DNA of 64,000 nucleotides, taken from Adiantum capillus-veneris. Taxonomy: Eukaryota > Streptophyta > Polypodiopsida > Polypodiales > Pteridaceae. The number at the start of each line of letters is the position of its first letter. Positions within the stretch are counted from its first letter, which is position 1. The position numbers were made by a program, and so were the translations under genes. The notes beneath the pieces are model-generated. The model searched no databases and was not told the DNA's origin. It saw only the letters and a list, made by a program, of their open reading frames with translations. Of the stretch, positions 43,053 through 59,581 are shown in pieces. The stretch covers positions 26,551,013 to 26,615,012 of the forward strand of contig CM043968.1 in NCBI GenBank assembly GCA_014529385.2, written 5' to 3'.

Positions 43053-43545
43053 TCAGGAAGTAGCAAGAGGGGTGCATTGGAATGTGTTTTTGGAGTTTAG
43101 TGGAAGCAGTAAGTAAATAATGGAGTGGTTTGACCAAAATGAGAAGTTAGTGCCTGTTGTTATGTCAGTGAAGGAGTTTGTAGTCCAAATGTGGTCCAAA
43201 GTTGAATTGTAGATTGTTGTGTTGTGGGTTATATGTTGTGTCATGTTGTGTGTGGAGAGAAGGTTAGAAATAGCAAGGTATTCGGGGGTTTGGTATTTAG
43301 CATTGATGTTGAAGTCAACGAGTAAAATGGTAGGGGTGTGTTGGAGGCGAGGTGTGAGTAGTGTGGTCAATGTTTGCAGGAGCAAGGGAAGTGGACTTGA
43401 GGGTCTGCGGTATAATGTTATCAGGGTTATTGGTGGACCATGTGGTTATCAAGAGGTGTGCAAGTGCCTTCCAAAGAAACCACATACATTTCCACTTGTC
43501 TTTCAAGTTCAACAGATACAAAAGAAACATGCTACGATCGCCTCA
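43053..43545 (-). pseudogene. Endonuclease/exonuclease/phosphatase-like fragment
   Basis: The reverse-strand ORF 43053-43385 reads PTILLVDFNINAKY, then LLSTHNMTQHITHNTTIYNSTLDHIW and FSFWSNHSIIYLLLPL. This follows the order of the EEP family (G-D-F-N near the middle, a T-x-LDHI stretch, final S-D-H), with GDFN as VDFN and SDH as SNH. Upstream reading (43315-43530) is in another frame and shows no start. Such domains occur in non-LTR retrotransposons, Helitron-like elements and host phosphatases; the altered active-site residues suggest a relic. Which source is unclear. Confidence 0.5.
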
Positions 43546-43699
43546 ATAATCATCGACCTACCAATCTCCATGTGCAACCCTTCCACCCTAAGGAGTTATT
43601 CCCCTTATTTTGGGAATAAACCAACATCGTACACCCCTACTTATACTATATTATATTTGGGTCATCATACATTTTATTCATTAATCCTATAGATTCCCT

Positions 43700-44595
<896 letters not shown>

Positions 44596-44712
44596 TTATT
44601 GGATACCAAAGAACACTACATCATTGTATAGTGATTGCTCTCATCAAGATAGTACATCATTGTATACCAATTAGTCTCAAAGTTTGAGTTTGGTCTTTTA
44701 GGTAGAGGTTAG

Positions 44713-48180
<3,468 letters not shown>

Positions 48181-49143
48181 GTAACCGCTCCGCGCCCTTT
48201 ATTACGAGAGCCTCTCTCTCTCTCTCTTCTGTTTCACTTACTCCTCTTCTCTCACTGTTGGTGGCCTTGCTTTATGCTGGCTAGCTAGCGCGCATCTTTT
48301 TCTCTCTCCTCTCCCTTCGGCTGCATGCACAGAACACAACTGGTGCCGTGTGCGCTCCACCATTCAAGTGCCTTGTGTGTGTACTGTGTTGTGTGCGTGG
48401 ACGCGCAACTCACGAGGGGAATGGTGTGTGTGTGTGTGAGAGAGTCTAGAGAGAAAGGATAGAGAGAAAGGAAGAGATGGATTGACGAATGTGTGTGCAT
48501 CCAGCCTAAAAGCGGGTTGTCGTTTTGCCTCCACAGAACAAATCTCTCCATAGAAGAAAGCTTCTCTCTCTCTCTCTCTCTCTCGCGCACACACACACAC
48601 ACACGCTCTCTTCTCCACTCACAAAACAAACAAGGCAACTACACTGTTCTCTCTCTTAGTCGACTGTCTCTTTCTAGATTAGAGTGTAGCTACCCCTGTT
48701 AATTCTGTGTATGTATTTGAGAGAGATAGAGAGAGAGGAGAGCTGCAACTTATTACTCCCATCTACTCTGTGTGCGTGTGAGGGAGAGAAAGAGCTCTAT
48801 ACGCTCCATCTCCACTCTCCACGGCCAGCCTGCATTTCGCCTCCAGCTCTACTTCATAGTGCTTCACCTCCGTTGGGTGTTTGGTGTAGTTGTGTCTCAC
48901 TCTACACCTTAGCGTTGTTCTGTGTGAGTGTGATAGTCAGAGAATTTGCAGTTAGTGTGTGCAGGCATTGGCTTTGAGCAGGAAACTCACCTGTATTCAT
49001 CACAGCAGCTCACCGTGCGTCTCGATCTGTCGCGACGCTTGTTCTCTTGGCATTGCTCACATAGATAAGGTGCAGTCCGAGCTCGACATTGCTCAGCCAA
49101 GTGGTGATTTTGATCAATAGGGGAAGCCTGATCACCCAACAGG
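48181..49143 (+). promoter_or_regulatory. Probable promoter and 5' UTR of the cellulase gene
   Basis: Pyrimidine-rich DNA with CT tracts (48210-48230, 48562-48584) and a CA tract (48587-48604), of the kind often found at plant transcription starts. No unambiguous TATA box or start site can be placed. An 88-codon upstream ORF (48711-48977) would lie in the leader if transcription starts before it; there is no sign that it is conserved. This is placement by position only. Confidence 0.4.
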
Positions 49144-52100
49144 ATGCACATACACAACACATGGGGTGGGTCGTTTGATGTCACCATGGACTCGGCGACG
49201 GACGACGATCGCAGCCGCAATTTGGACATGGACCGTGCGGCGCTGCAGCGCCTCGAGGAGACACAGCAGAGCTGGCTGCTGGGGCCAAGTGAGAAGAAGA
49301 AGAAGAAGTATGTGGATTTGGGTTGCATGGTGTGCAGCCGCAAGCTCTTCTGCTGGATCATGGGAGGCATTATTGCGGCGGTGTTGCTGACAGGATTTAT
49401 CACATTGCTGGTGAAGACAGTGCCGCGGCATCACTCGCGACCACCGCCGGAGGATAACTATACGCAGGCGCTGCACAAGGCTCTGCTTTTCTTCAATGCC
49501 CAGAAATGTAAGTGGTTGTAGCTAATTTTTTAATTATTATTAAGCAATGGCCAATTAATCTGCTCGTTCTGCGTAACTGTTATGGCATCATTGAATTTAA
49601 TCAGAGATTAAACCTTACGTTAAACCTTAGACTATCACATGATTAGGGCAGTTAAATAACTGTAGTGAGAAGAATCTTACTGGAAATATAATGTTTTAGA
49701 CAGCGCTAATCAGCCGTAGTTTAGAGCGAGTGTCTATCTGGCCGTCGATCCTTGCGCTCAGTAAATCGCAGCCGTTGAGTTCGCGTCTTTGGAACGGAAA
49801 CTGGATTACAGTTAATTTTGTGTTGAATTATGTAATTTTTACATTGGAAATTCGCTTCGCGCAAATTTTACGCGTTATGTTTTGGTGAAGTAAATGCCAG
49901 TGGGTGTAGAGAGAGAAAGATTAATTAAGCTTGAGAGAGAGAGAGAGAGAGAGAGAGTAGGTCACTATCATGGCAGGCACTTTGCACGGTGCACCTGTGA
50001 CATGTAGTTTTACCGGAGCTTCAATAAGATTTTCTTACAACCTTAGGACCTTAGAATTTTCTTACAACCTTAGGACCTTAGAACAAACTTGGCTTTATAT
50101 TATATCTTTCTTTGGGTATGGGTCAAGAATAGAATATTGTGCTTATAATAATTAGTGATGTGTGTGAAAGTGTGTGGTGGTAGGTGCACTCACTTCAAAG
50201 AGCTTCACTTTCCATCATCCATGCTCTTTTCTTTCCCTTCACAAGAAAATTTAGAAATTTTCTCATGTAGGAAAAGGGAGCCTTTTTCAGTGTTTTTTAA
50301 ATAATGCATAACATCATGAGCTTCTGCTCGGGAGGCACTGCGTACCTGGGTAGGTACGATTGGGGGTAGGGACCGCCGGCCCATTATGACTTAACTCAAC
50401 ATCATGAGCTTCTGCTCGGGAGGCACCGCATACCTAGCTAGGTAAAATTGGGGGGAGGGACCGCCGGCCCAGTGGCGGCCCCCCACCGGGCCGGCGGTCC
50501 CTGCCCCATTCATACCTAGCTAGGTATGTCGTGCCTCCCTTAGAGAAGCTCGTGATGTTGAGTTAAGTCATAATGTGGGAATTATTGTGAGAATCTGTCC
50601 AAAACTTCTTGTGCTTTTGTCATCGGTTTTGTCCTCCCCTTTACCACCCCAAAACCCCCCCCCCCCCCCCCCCTTTTTAATTTTTCAATCACTTGAACAA
50701 GCCTAGGCAATGTCACTTTCTTTCACACCTTTGTCTTTCTCTTACTTGCTAGTCCTTTGATTCCTTGATTTCCACTACATGGTTTGATCTCTCTAAATTC
50801 AATCCAATTTGAGGTTTCTTGACCAATTACTTTCGTTTGAAAGTCCTTGTCCTAATGGACCGTAGTGCCTTGCAAAAAGTTTTTTGAAGTTTGGCCTCTC
50901 TCCTCGAGGCGTATGCGGCAATGCTAATCAATACAAGTCACCATCATGCCATGGAAAAAATCTAAGAGATTTTAAAACTTTGGCCTTATTCGTCAAGGGC
51001 TATGCGGCAATGCAAGGCTACACTAGTCAAAGTTTTGAAGTATTTAGAACTTCCTTGTAATTTTTGAGTAAACTTTTTGGGTTTTTTTTGTTTAGTAACA
51101 AACAAAGCGATTTAATTTTTTCTGTTTTTGTTTTATTGTGTCCCTTGATTTTAATTTTTCGAGTGTTTTATCCTCTTTTATTGTTAAGACTATTTTAACC
51201 TTATGAAGGATATATCACTCAAATGTCCTCAGACACTAAAGTGCCCTATTTTTCCATCACCTTGCTTGTCATAATTATTTAGTGAAGCTAGGAACAAATA
51301 TTAATACCTGAAGTAATGAATTGATAGAATTGATGTATGTATAGCATAAGAGAATGTAAAGCTGCATGAAAGACATGTTTTACCTTGGCAAGAATTGAAT
51401 TCACAAAAGTTGTATAACAATCCAACACAACTTCCCCTATTTAATCACAATCAAAAAATGTTTTTCTTTTGCATGAAACTTGCAAAAATGTGAAGCAAAA
51501 ACGTAAGTAGCTAGCATGGATTATTGCATGTATCTTGCTCATTTTTCTTCCTTTGGCTCAGTGACGCATTTTGGAGAAATATCTGCTGTTGTTTTGCACA
51601 AGTGGCTTTCATGAGTGTAATTCCATTAAGCAAAAGGGACGCTAAAATGTCCTTTTTAGTACCAAATGAGTGTTAAAGGGGTTCCATAGCTTAAGGACTT
51701 TACTTTCCGTGCCCAAATATTTACTGGCATACTTGCTCATGCTTCATCTTTTACTCTCAAGACTCCCATGGAATAGGCGTTAAGGTCCAAGGCAATGGTG
51801 GAACTAGCAAGCTACTTGGGGAGGTCACCTAAATATTTGTATGATACTTTGATTACAAGAACTTTCATATATATATTTTGAATAGAGAAAGGGTGTGTTA
51901 AAATCTTAAAAAATTCAGAGATAATGGATTTTCATAATACCACTTGAACACATATCATATTGAGATTAGTGAACGCCGTGAGGTGAGCTAATCCACTTTG
52001 ATGTATTGAATGAGTTGAGAATGAGGGTATCGATACAGAAGTTATTCATCTTGCACCCTTTCAATTTGCAAATCATCAACATGTTAATCCTAGTCAAGAA

Positions 52101-53062
52101 TGAGTACCCCCCTCCCCCCAAAAAAAGGCTAGCACTAAAAAGAATAGCCCCCCTCTGCTTAATAAACTTTCAATACGAACTCCTCCCCTTTTTAGCAATT
52201 GGCCTATTGCACGCATTTCTTCAAGATATAGTCCATTTTGCAAATTTGAGATGGAGATTGGCTTTGTTTTGTCATTGGTATGTAGCCTTTGATTTGGACA
52301 AGAGGGTTCATTGTTAAGGAATGATCTCTCCAAGGACTCTATTGCCTTTGAGTGAGACAAGGGGGTACGTAGTTGTATTACCCCACTCCATAAAATATTG
52401 TGTGATGGCTTTGCTAACACACAAGGCTAATGGATTTCTCATCTTTGTTAACTTTTTTGTTTAGTTTAGTAAAGTTTGACATATTTATAACAAGGATTTG
52501 ATTTAGTAAAAAGCAATGTAGAGGAGGCGCTTTGAAAGGAGAAAAGGAGGGGGTTGTTGAAGTCGTCAGATTAACTAAGGGCAATGTCTCATAGTTTTCT
52601 AACCAAGAGGGATATTTAGTATGTAGAGGTTTTTTGTCAAGTTGTAAAAGCATCCCACACTCCGAACATTATAATGGTAGTGATGGTCCAAAATTGCCAT
52701 ATTGATAAGAGAGGTGAAAGTTCATAAATGGTCTAAAAATTCCAAGAGATGTACAAAGGTGTTGATGACTACAAGTCAACCCTCTTGTAGAGGGCCTTGC
52801 AAGAATGTAGAGGGTGAAATACCTGTTCATCTATAGTTGCTTCTAAAATTGCAATGGAATTGCGATAGTTACGAAGGTCGCAACGAGCTACCCTACCACT
52901 TTTGGAAGGCCCTCTGAAAGTGTCTCTAGAGGGTGTATGGGGAGTTGTTCTTAGCCTTTCTATGACCCAATGTTTGCATTGGTATCTATAGAGCATTGTG
53001 CTTTGTTTAATGCTTTATTTATTGCTAGGATTCGTTATGGCTAGTTTTGCCTTGCATTTCAC

Positions 53063-53093
<31 letters not shown>

Positions 53094-56000
53094 ATGCAGA
53101 TGTAAGCGTTGATTGATGCCTAGCTCTACACCCACCATTGGCCATAAATGAGGCTAGTGGGGACGGTTATAGATCGATTGATACCTAGTTCTACGCCCAC
53201 AATTGGTCACAAACAAGGCTACTGGGGACAATTAAAGATGGTGGACTTGATGTTTCCAAAGTCTTGTGGGTTAGCTTGCATTTTCCTTTTAAAACATGAG
53301 TTTGGGCTTCTTTTGGAAATCCTGCCTATATAGTGTTGGCTTTTTCTCCTTTCGATAAATCCATTACTACTTTGCGAAGTATATATACACTTAGGTCCTA
53401 CCTATTAGTTTAGGATACAAACTTGAGATTTTTTCAAACGTATGTAGAAATGGTGTAAAAATGCATGCATCTCTTCCTATGGTGCATAATTTTACACTTA
53501 GGTCCTACCTATTAGCTTAGGATACAAACTTGAGATTTTTCAAACGTATGTAGAAATGGTGTAAAAACGCATGTATCTCTTCCTATGGTGCATAATTTCT
53601 CATAACTAAGAGAGTTGTGAAATGGTGACAAGAGAAAAGTCTACCATGAGTATGAGCTTTGGCATATGCATGCACTTCCACTTTCTTTTGGTTTGGAGAT
53701 GATGTGTTGTTAAGACCATGGCACGCTAAAAGTTCATCGTGGACCGCTCATTATTTGCAACTTTAGGATCAAGTCTTTCCTATTTTGTTTCCTGAAGACT
53801 TTGTTATCGAGGTCTTGTAAAAATAGGTGGATTTTAATCTTTAAAAAGAAAAACAACAAATAAAATGGGGCCTTTACCCTAGCTTTAGATATAATTTGAC
53901 CATCTGTCAATATGCAAGAAATTTGGGAAAAGCCTTGAAAAGTGTATACAACGACATGATAGGGAAAATAACCCATATAACCACAGGATATATTAGTGAT
54001 AAGATAAAAGCAATCATGAAGATACTGGTTTTCAATCTTCATTTGTCTATTCCACCTATTTCTTTCATTGCTCTTGCAAGTCCTGTGCTTGAAGAGGATG
54101 ATCATGGCTTGTTCTGTCTTTGCTTGATGCAGCTGGTAGGCTTCCAAAGCACAACAACATCTCATGGCGCGGAAACTCCGGTCTAAAGGATGGGTCAGCT
54201 CAGTCTGTGGATCTGGTGGGTGGCTACTATGACGCTGGGGACAACATAAAATTCGGCTTCCCGGGGGCATTCACCATCACAGTGCTGAGTTGGAGTGTGA
54301 TTGAGTACAGTGCAAAATATGAGGCAATTGGTGAACTTGATCACGTGAAAGAGCTTATCAAGTGGGGTACCGATTACATGCTCAAGACATTCAATGCATC
54401 AGCCCCAAGCATCGATGTTCTCTGGGCGCAGGTAGAAATTCGTTCTCTATTTGCTACTTCCATCTCATCAGCTAGCATACAAGGCTTCTTTCTTGTTTGA
54501 AGCCTATTGGAAACACTGAAGTAGGCATAAATGCACTGTGCTTTTGTGTGTGATTCAACTTGATTGGCTTATCATGCTCATACATGATCACACATTTTGG
54601 GTGCTTGTACCTGATGAGCTTTTGAGTGCAAATGCATAATGGATGTGCTATTTGCTATTTCAATCTCATGAGCTGGCATATATACGGGCTTGGTGTCTTG
54701 CTCGAAACATATAGGAAACACTGAAGTAGGTTTAAATGCATAGTGCTTTTCGTGCGATTGTGTGTGTGTGTGATTTGATTCTCTTTTTGTGCTCATACAT
54801 GATGTACTTTTTGGGTGTTTGTACATGATGTGCTTTTGGATGCTTGCATATAATGTGCTTTTGGGTGCCTATGCATGATGGGATGTGCTTTTGGGTTCTG
54901 ATACAAATGTGTTGTGGAGGATGGGATGTGCTTTTTCATGATGGGGTATGCTTTTGGGGTCTGATACCAATGTGCTTTTGCATGATGGGATGTGCATTTG
55001 GGTTCTGATACCACTGTGTTTCTTGTGCTTCTGCGCTATTGTGGTTTTACCTAAATAGGTTGGAACAGGAGGAGCCCCAGGTGACACCACACCCAATGAT
55101 CATTACTGCTGGGAAAGGCCTGAGGACATGGACTACGAACGCCAGGCTTACTCTTGCGGCTCATGCTCCGACCTGGGAGCTGAGATGGCTGCAGCATTGG
55201 CAGCTGCTTCCATTGTGTTTAAGGAAAACCGTGCGTATTCTCTAAAACTCGTGCAAGGAGCTAGAGTGTTGTATGATTTCTCAAGGCAACGAAGAGGCAG
55301 GTATGTGAAGGCTACACCGGATGCAGAGACGTATTACAACTCGACAGGTTATTGGGATGAGTTTATTTGGGGTGGAGCCTGGATGTACTATGCAACTGGT
55401 AATTCTAGCTACTTGAAATTGGTGACAACGGAGGGCCTTGCCAAACACGCCGGCGCTGGAGGAGGGTGGAAGTACTACGGTGTTTTCGATTGGGATAACA
55501 AACTTACTGGTGCCCAGGTAACCGAATGTCCAATGTCACTCTTTTGTTCCTGTTGTTACATGTAGACTTGTGCTAAGCCATGGAAGCTATTTCTAATCGC
55601 AGGTTTTGCTTACACGGTTTTTCAAGATGATGAGTCCCGGCTACCCGTACGAGCATGTTTTGAGACAGTATAACAATCAGACCGAGTTGATCATGTGCTC
55701 ATATTTACCTCAGTATAAACATTTCAATCAAACTAAAGGTGAGGGATCTTCTTAAGAATCATTATGCATATATTTGCTCTAATAAAAGTATGGTAGCAAT
55801 GTGGATGGAGTTGGGGATGTGGATTTATGTATGCATTGTCAACCTCCATGTGTGTACAGACAGTTCCTTGGACATGAGTGAAAGTGGGTTTATCTATTCA
55901 ATCTTAAAATTGACTTATATTTTGATCTTATTCAGCGTGGACGTCGTCTTTCTGTATTTGCAGGTGGGATGGTTGAGTTCAACTATGGAAATCCTCAACC

Positions 56001-56663
56001 TCTTCAGTATGTTGCAAGTGCTGCGTTTCTAGCAGCCATCTATGCAGACTATCTGGGTGCATCCGGCGCTCCTGTGTGGCCTTGCGGCCCTAATTTCCTA
56101 CCCAAGAAGACGTTGCGCGATTTTGCGCGTTCACAGGTGACAGTCGTCCTCATACACATTGATCTGTCTATATATGAGGTGGTAGGAAGTGAAAGAGCCA
56201 TCATGACAAATTTTGTTGAGATTATGTGAGTGCTTAGTGTTGTGCCTACTGCCATCTGCAGATTGACTATATACTCGGGAATAATCCAGCAAAGATGAGC
56301 TATGTGGTTGGATATGGAAAGCGATATCCAACACGAGTACATCACAGGGGTGCCTCCATCCCCCATGGAAGATCCTCCAAAGGCTGCACTACTGGCTACA
56401 AGTATAGGGATACCAGGTCCCCCAACCCCCATCTCCTGGTAGGTGCTATGGTGGCAGGGCCGAATATGCGCGACAAGTTTGCTGATGTTCGCTCCAACTA
56501 CAACTACACCGAGCCGACCATTGCTGGCAATGCATGCCTAGTAGCGGCACTAGTCGCTCTTTCTGGAGGCGATGACAAGGGTGTGGATGCAAACACCATC
56601 TTCTCTGCGGTGCCGGCTTTCTTCCCCAATGCGCCTCCACCGCCAGAGCCATGGAGGCCATAG
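49144..56663 (+). CDS. KOR: KORRIGAN-like membrane-anchored endo-1,4-beta-glucanase (GH9)
   Basis: Six exons: 49144-49507, 54133-54431, 55059-55517, 55603-55738, 55964-56136, 56262-56663; all introns are GT-AG and phases join. The product is 610 residues, close to known KOR proteins (~620). The N-terminus ([22 protein letters not shown]) is cytosolic, with the sorting motifs LL (45-46) and YVDL (56-59). One transmembrane helix spans ~69-90, giving a type II protein. The GH9 domain follows, with the catalytic-base box YYDAGD (D155, D158), signature HHR (504-506), Asp552 and the acid Glu561 in [16 protein letters not shown], and a Pro-rich tail ending [10 protein letters not shown]-glycosylation sequons include N105 and N130. 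KOR enzymes cleave beta-1,4-glucan and support cellulose synthesis at the plasma membrane and Golgi. The reading frame looks intact and functional. The start is fixed by alignment to the KOR N-terminus. Confidence 0.96.
50033..50086. repeat. 27-bp tandem duplication
   Basis: Two copies of TTTTCTTACAACCTTAGGAC plus CTTAGAA, in intron 1. Confidence 0.85.
50309..50575. mobile_element. Foldback (MITE-like) element in intron 1
   Basis: A long inverted repeat: left arm 50382-50470, right arm 50488-50575, 17-base loop. Arms share CATTATGACTTAACTCAACA, the self-complementary TACCTAGCTAGGTA, and GGGACCGCCGGCCC. A partial extra copy of the left arm (AACATCATGAGCTTCTGCTC to GGACCGCCGGCC) precedes it at 50311-50381. 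There is no coding sequence. It fits a short non-autonomous DNA transposon of foldback type; no target duplication could be fixed, so the family is unknown. Confidence 0.75.
50655..50673. repeat. C19 homopolymer
   Basis: Nineteen consecutive C between AAAA and TTTTT in intron 1; length may be unreliable in the assembly. Confidence 0.9.
53111..53240. repeat. 65-bp imperfect tandem duplication
   Basis: GATTGATGCCTAGCTCTACA at 53111 and GATTGATACCTAGTTCTACG at 53176, each continuing to GGGGACRRTTA. Follows a (GT)n tract at 53064-53092. Confidence 0.85.
53387..53600. repeat. 107-bp tandem duplication
   Basis: Two nearly identical copies starting ACACTTAGGTCCTACCTATT at 53387 and 53494, in intron 1. 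Confidence 0.92.
54432..55058 (+). other. Intron 2 of the cellulase gene with minisatellite
   Basis: Donor GTAGAAATTC, acceptor CCTAAATAG. The interior has two large related halves (GCATACAAGGCTTCTTTCTT near 54475 and ATATACGGGCTTGGTGTCTT near 54678), then, at ~54795-55025, repeated units of ATGATGTGCTTTTGGGTG type and GATGGGATGTGCTTTTGGGT ending TTCTGATACCA. Confidence 0.88.
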
Positions 56664-57351
56664 AGGAGCTGTAATGGTAGAGATGTTTGTAAGGAATGTA
56701 AGCATGAGATGACAAACAGGGAATGTGTGTGTATGTAAATGGATGTTGTTGCCACACAGAGAGGGAACGGAAGTCGACACAAGCACATTTTGGACAGGTT
56801 TTGTGTGATAGTACTATGATGACACTAGGATTATCTCTGGTTATGTGGAATCATGGGAAAGGAGGGAACCTTCCTTGTGGTGTGGAATATAGCTGAAGTG
56901 TGAGATGAACTTGAAAGAACCTCTTTCCATTTTAGCTTGTTTTACTCACATGTATGATGTGCATATAGATGGTGTACTTGCTGCTTCAAGCTTTTGTAAA
57001 GCTCTTGCTTGATGGGTCAGTGAAGTAAAAGCCTGGGTCTTGATTCCATCAGTTCTTCAGCTTAATTGTGAATCTAACATAGGGGACTTCCTCCTATGGG
57101 TTTCTGACATGTGTATACTATGGTGCTCTCTCTCTCTCTCACACTGTTACATCCAGTTTACCGGGTACCTATTGTATCAGCTGCTACACCCACGTAGTTT
57201 TAGATTGTAGTAGTAGTAGTAGTATTTTGTTCCACTTCTAGTTCTTTTGTACCCAGACATGGTATTAGATTCACTATTTTGTAACTGATTGGTCTCATAG
57301 GTCATTTTGGCCTTTTGAAGACGTTAATATAACATTTCATTTCATTTCATT

Positions 57352-57382
<31 letters not shown>

Positions 57383-58083
57383 TTTTAAAAATTTAACCTC
57401 AAAAGAAGTTGAATAATATCTTTGAAGAAATCACCTTTTTTTCTTCAAAAGAGAACAAACTCTTATACAACAATTTAAACTTAATTTATTGTGCGCGAAG
57501 AGTAGAACCTTAAAAGATATCATAGCATGCTATCATGGTTTTAGATAACCAAGAGAACACTCAAAATCATATGAAAAGGATTATTATCTTGAGTTCTGAC
57601 AATGCCTCAAATAAAAAAGGACTTGGCACAACGAAAATTCACCCCCACATAGTCCTTTTGACAAACCAAAAAGTTGGTTGTGATGCATGCATAGCTTTGT
57701 TGCTCCTTACCTCCCATTGTCATCTTTCTTATTGCAATTGTTGTATTGTATGTGTAAGTGGTTGCATATTTGAAGATTTTACTGATTTTGGTGGTGTTTA
57801 TCACTAGCTATTCTCTTGGTATACAGTTTTGAACAATGATGGCTTGCTAATTAATGGTTATGAGAGAGAGAGGGAGAGAGAGAGAGAGAAGAAGAAGATT
57901 GTTTTAACATAGTAGGAAACTATCCTAAGAGACCTTAAAGATCTATCCAACGAGGAAAGTTGAACTCAAGTCTTGTTAGGAACAATTCCAAGAGACTTGA
58001 AAGATCTCTTCAAATGGATGGACCATCACCCCTTCAAAGTCATTTAGACAACCTTTTGCCAAAGGAGAATAAGGATTGTTTTA
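56664..58083. other. 3' UTR and downstream flank of the cellulase gene
   Basis: Non-coding. Holds a TAG/GTA triplet run (57208-57223), (CT)n at 57353-57377 after a TTTCATTTCATTTCATTTC run, and (GA)n near 57862-57890. No poly(A) site can be assigned with confidence. No further gene seen. Confidence 0.55.
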
Positions 58084-58477
58084 GCATGCCAACAAGCCCT
58101 TTTTTTCCCCGACACACGAGGCCCCACAGGGGGAGGTGCTTATCCCTTCCAAATATTAGCCATGTTACATGGTCGGGCAAGGGTCGTGTACCATCGGGCA
58201 AGAACCACGCGTAGGCATCACTTTGGCCACCTAATTGATGCACTATGTGTTGGGAATGATGGAGAGAAATCGTAGCAACCAGCTTGGAACCTCCTCCTCG
58301 GGTGACCCACCCCAGGAGGAGGATGCACTCGAGTGTCCAAGGGCAAGGGCCCTAGCAGGTGAGCACAAGGTGTCCCTCTAGAGTGTGACCCAACGGGGTA
58401 TTTGAACCCACAATCCGTAGGTTGAGAAGCCAAAGCCTTATCGTTAGACCGACTCTCTAGGGAGGCATGCCAACAAG
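58084..58477 (-). mobile_element. tRNA-derived SINE with 13-bp target duplication
   Basis: The direct repeats GCATGCCAACAAG at 58084-58096 and 58465-58477 flank a 368-bp body. On the minus strand the body opens with a tRNA-like head: a weak box A region (plus 58436-58450) and a clear box B GGTTCAAATACC (plus 58397-58408). It ends in an A-run (AAAAAAAGGG) beside the left duplication. There is no coding capacity. These are the hallmarks of a Pol III-transcribed SINE inserted by LINE machinery. The SINE family is not assigned. Confidence 0.85.
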
Positions 58478-59095
58478 ATTTCTACCCAATGGTATCATAT
58501 TTTGTTTCGTAATGCGACAGTACTCTACCATTTTACACGGATAATATTGTTGGCAAGGATTGAATACCTCCACAAAGATTTGGCATAAGCCATATAGTAA
58601 GAAAAGCATGTGCAAACGAGGGAGAGAGGATAGTGCATTGTCATTTGTAGCTCCCTTTTGAATTTAACATTTGTCAAGGAATGAAAAGGAAGTTTATAGC
58701 CTTGTGCATCTTAAACTTCAAGCCTCTTGCTACCTAGCCCTTCAAAAGAGAAGAGAAAAAGGTGGAGAGTGAGTGAGGTAAGATTCAAACCCTAGGGCAT
58801 GTGCATGTATCCTAACTTTAGCCCTGGGGCATATGCATGCAACTCCATGCAGTTTTTGTAATGCTCTCTAAATGCGACAATCATAATTTTTAAGTCAGCT
58901 TATATCTTTTTGATATGTGGAGAGGTTCTTCTTGAGCTAAAATATGATATTTTCACCTCAATTTAATGCATTTTTATCCCTTTAAAATATTTCCTATTGG
59001 CTTACTAATGTTCCTAAGGCTAAGCTTAGGCAATTACCATTCTCATTGGTTCAATGGCTTGTTCTAGGGCATGTATACGCAATTTGTCTTGTTAT

Positions 59096-59149
<54 letters not shown>

Positions 59150-59581
59150 ACCATGTCTAAGCCATCTATTAAAATGTGTTTTTGGTGGCTTTAAATGTTC
59201 CAAAAATCTCTAGCTTCTCCTAAGTCTAGCTTGACCATTCCTATTGTATTTTTAGTAATGAGGCATCATAAACAAACAAAAAAATCACTCTAGCCTACAT
59301 AGAGAAATTCATGTTTGAAGCCTCAACTTTCTTTTGGCTTTCTTAAATTATTTTTGGATGTTAGTAACTTTAAATAAGTTTGAAAAATTCAAACCCTTAC
59401 CAGAATACAAGTTTGGTATCATTATCCTGTCCTTTCATGATATCGTCCTTGACTTTAAGTAAAGGAAAATGGAGACTTGCGCTGAAAGATCCTCATTTGA
59501 GCAATATAATTGGTTCTTACAATGTAATATCCATCACCACAAGTGTGTTTTCATATCTCAATATATACACATCTCTTTAGT
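58478..59581. other. Intergenic DNA
   Basis: No gene seen. A GA microsatellite lies at 59097-59150. Confidence 0.55.

Larger units (their letters stand above)
49508..54132 (+). other. Intron 1 of the cellulase gene (4,625 bp)
   Basis: Donor GTAAGTGG, acceptor TTGATGCAG. It separates the membrane-anchor exon from the catalytic exons at FNAQK/SGRLPK, in phase 1. It holds a GA tract (49934-49955), a 27-bp tandem duplication (50033-50086), a foldback element (50309-50575), a C19 run (50655-50673), a GT tract (53064-53092), a 65-bp duplication (53111-53240) and a 107-bp duplication (53387-53600). No coding sequence is recognised. Confidence 0.92.

Noticed and set aside
48711-48977. 88-codon upstream ORF as a separate gene or regulatory peptide
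   Set aside because: No motif, start site of the transcript unknown, and the region is low-complexity.
58391-58460. A functional tRNA gene on the minus strand
   Set aside because: Box B is good, but box A is poor, no complete cloverleaf can be formed, and the sequence continues into a SINE body bordered by target duplications.
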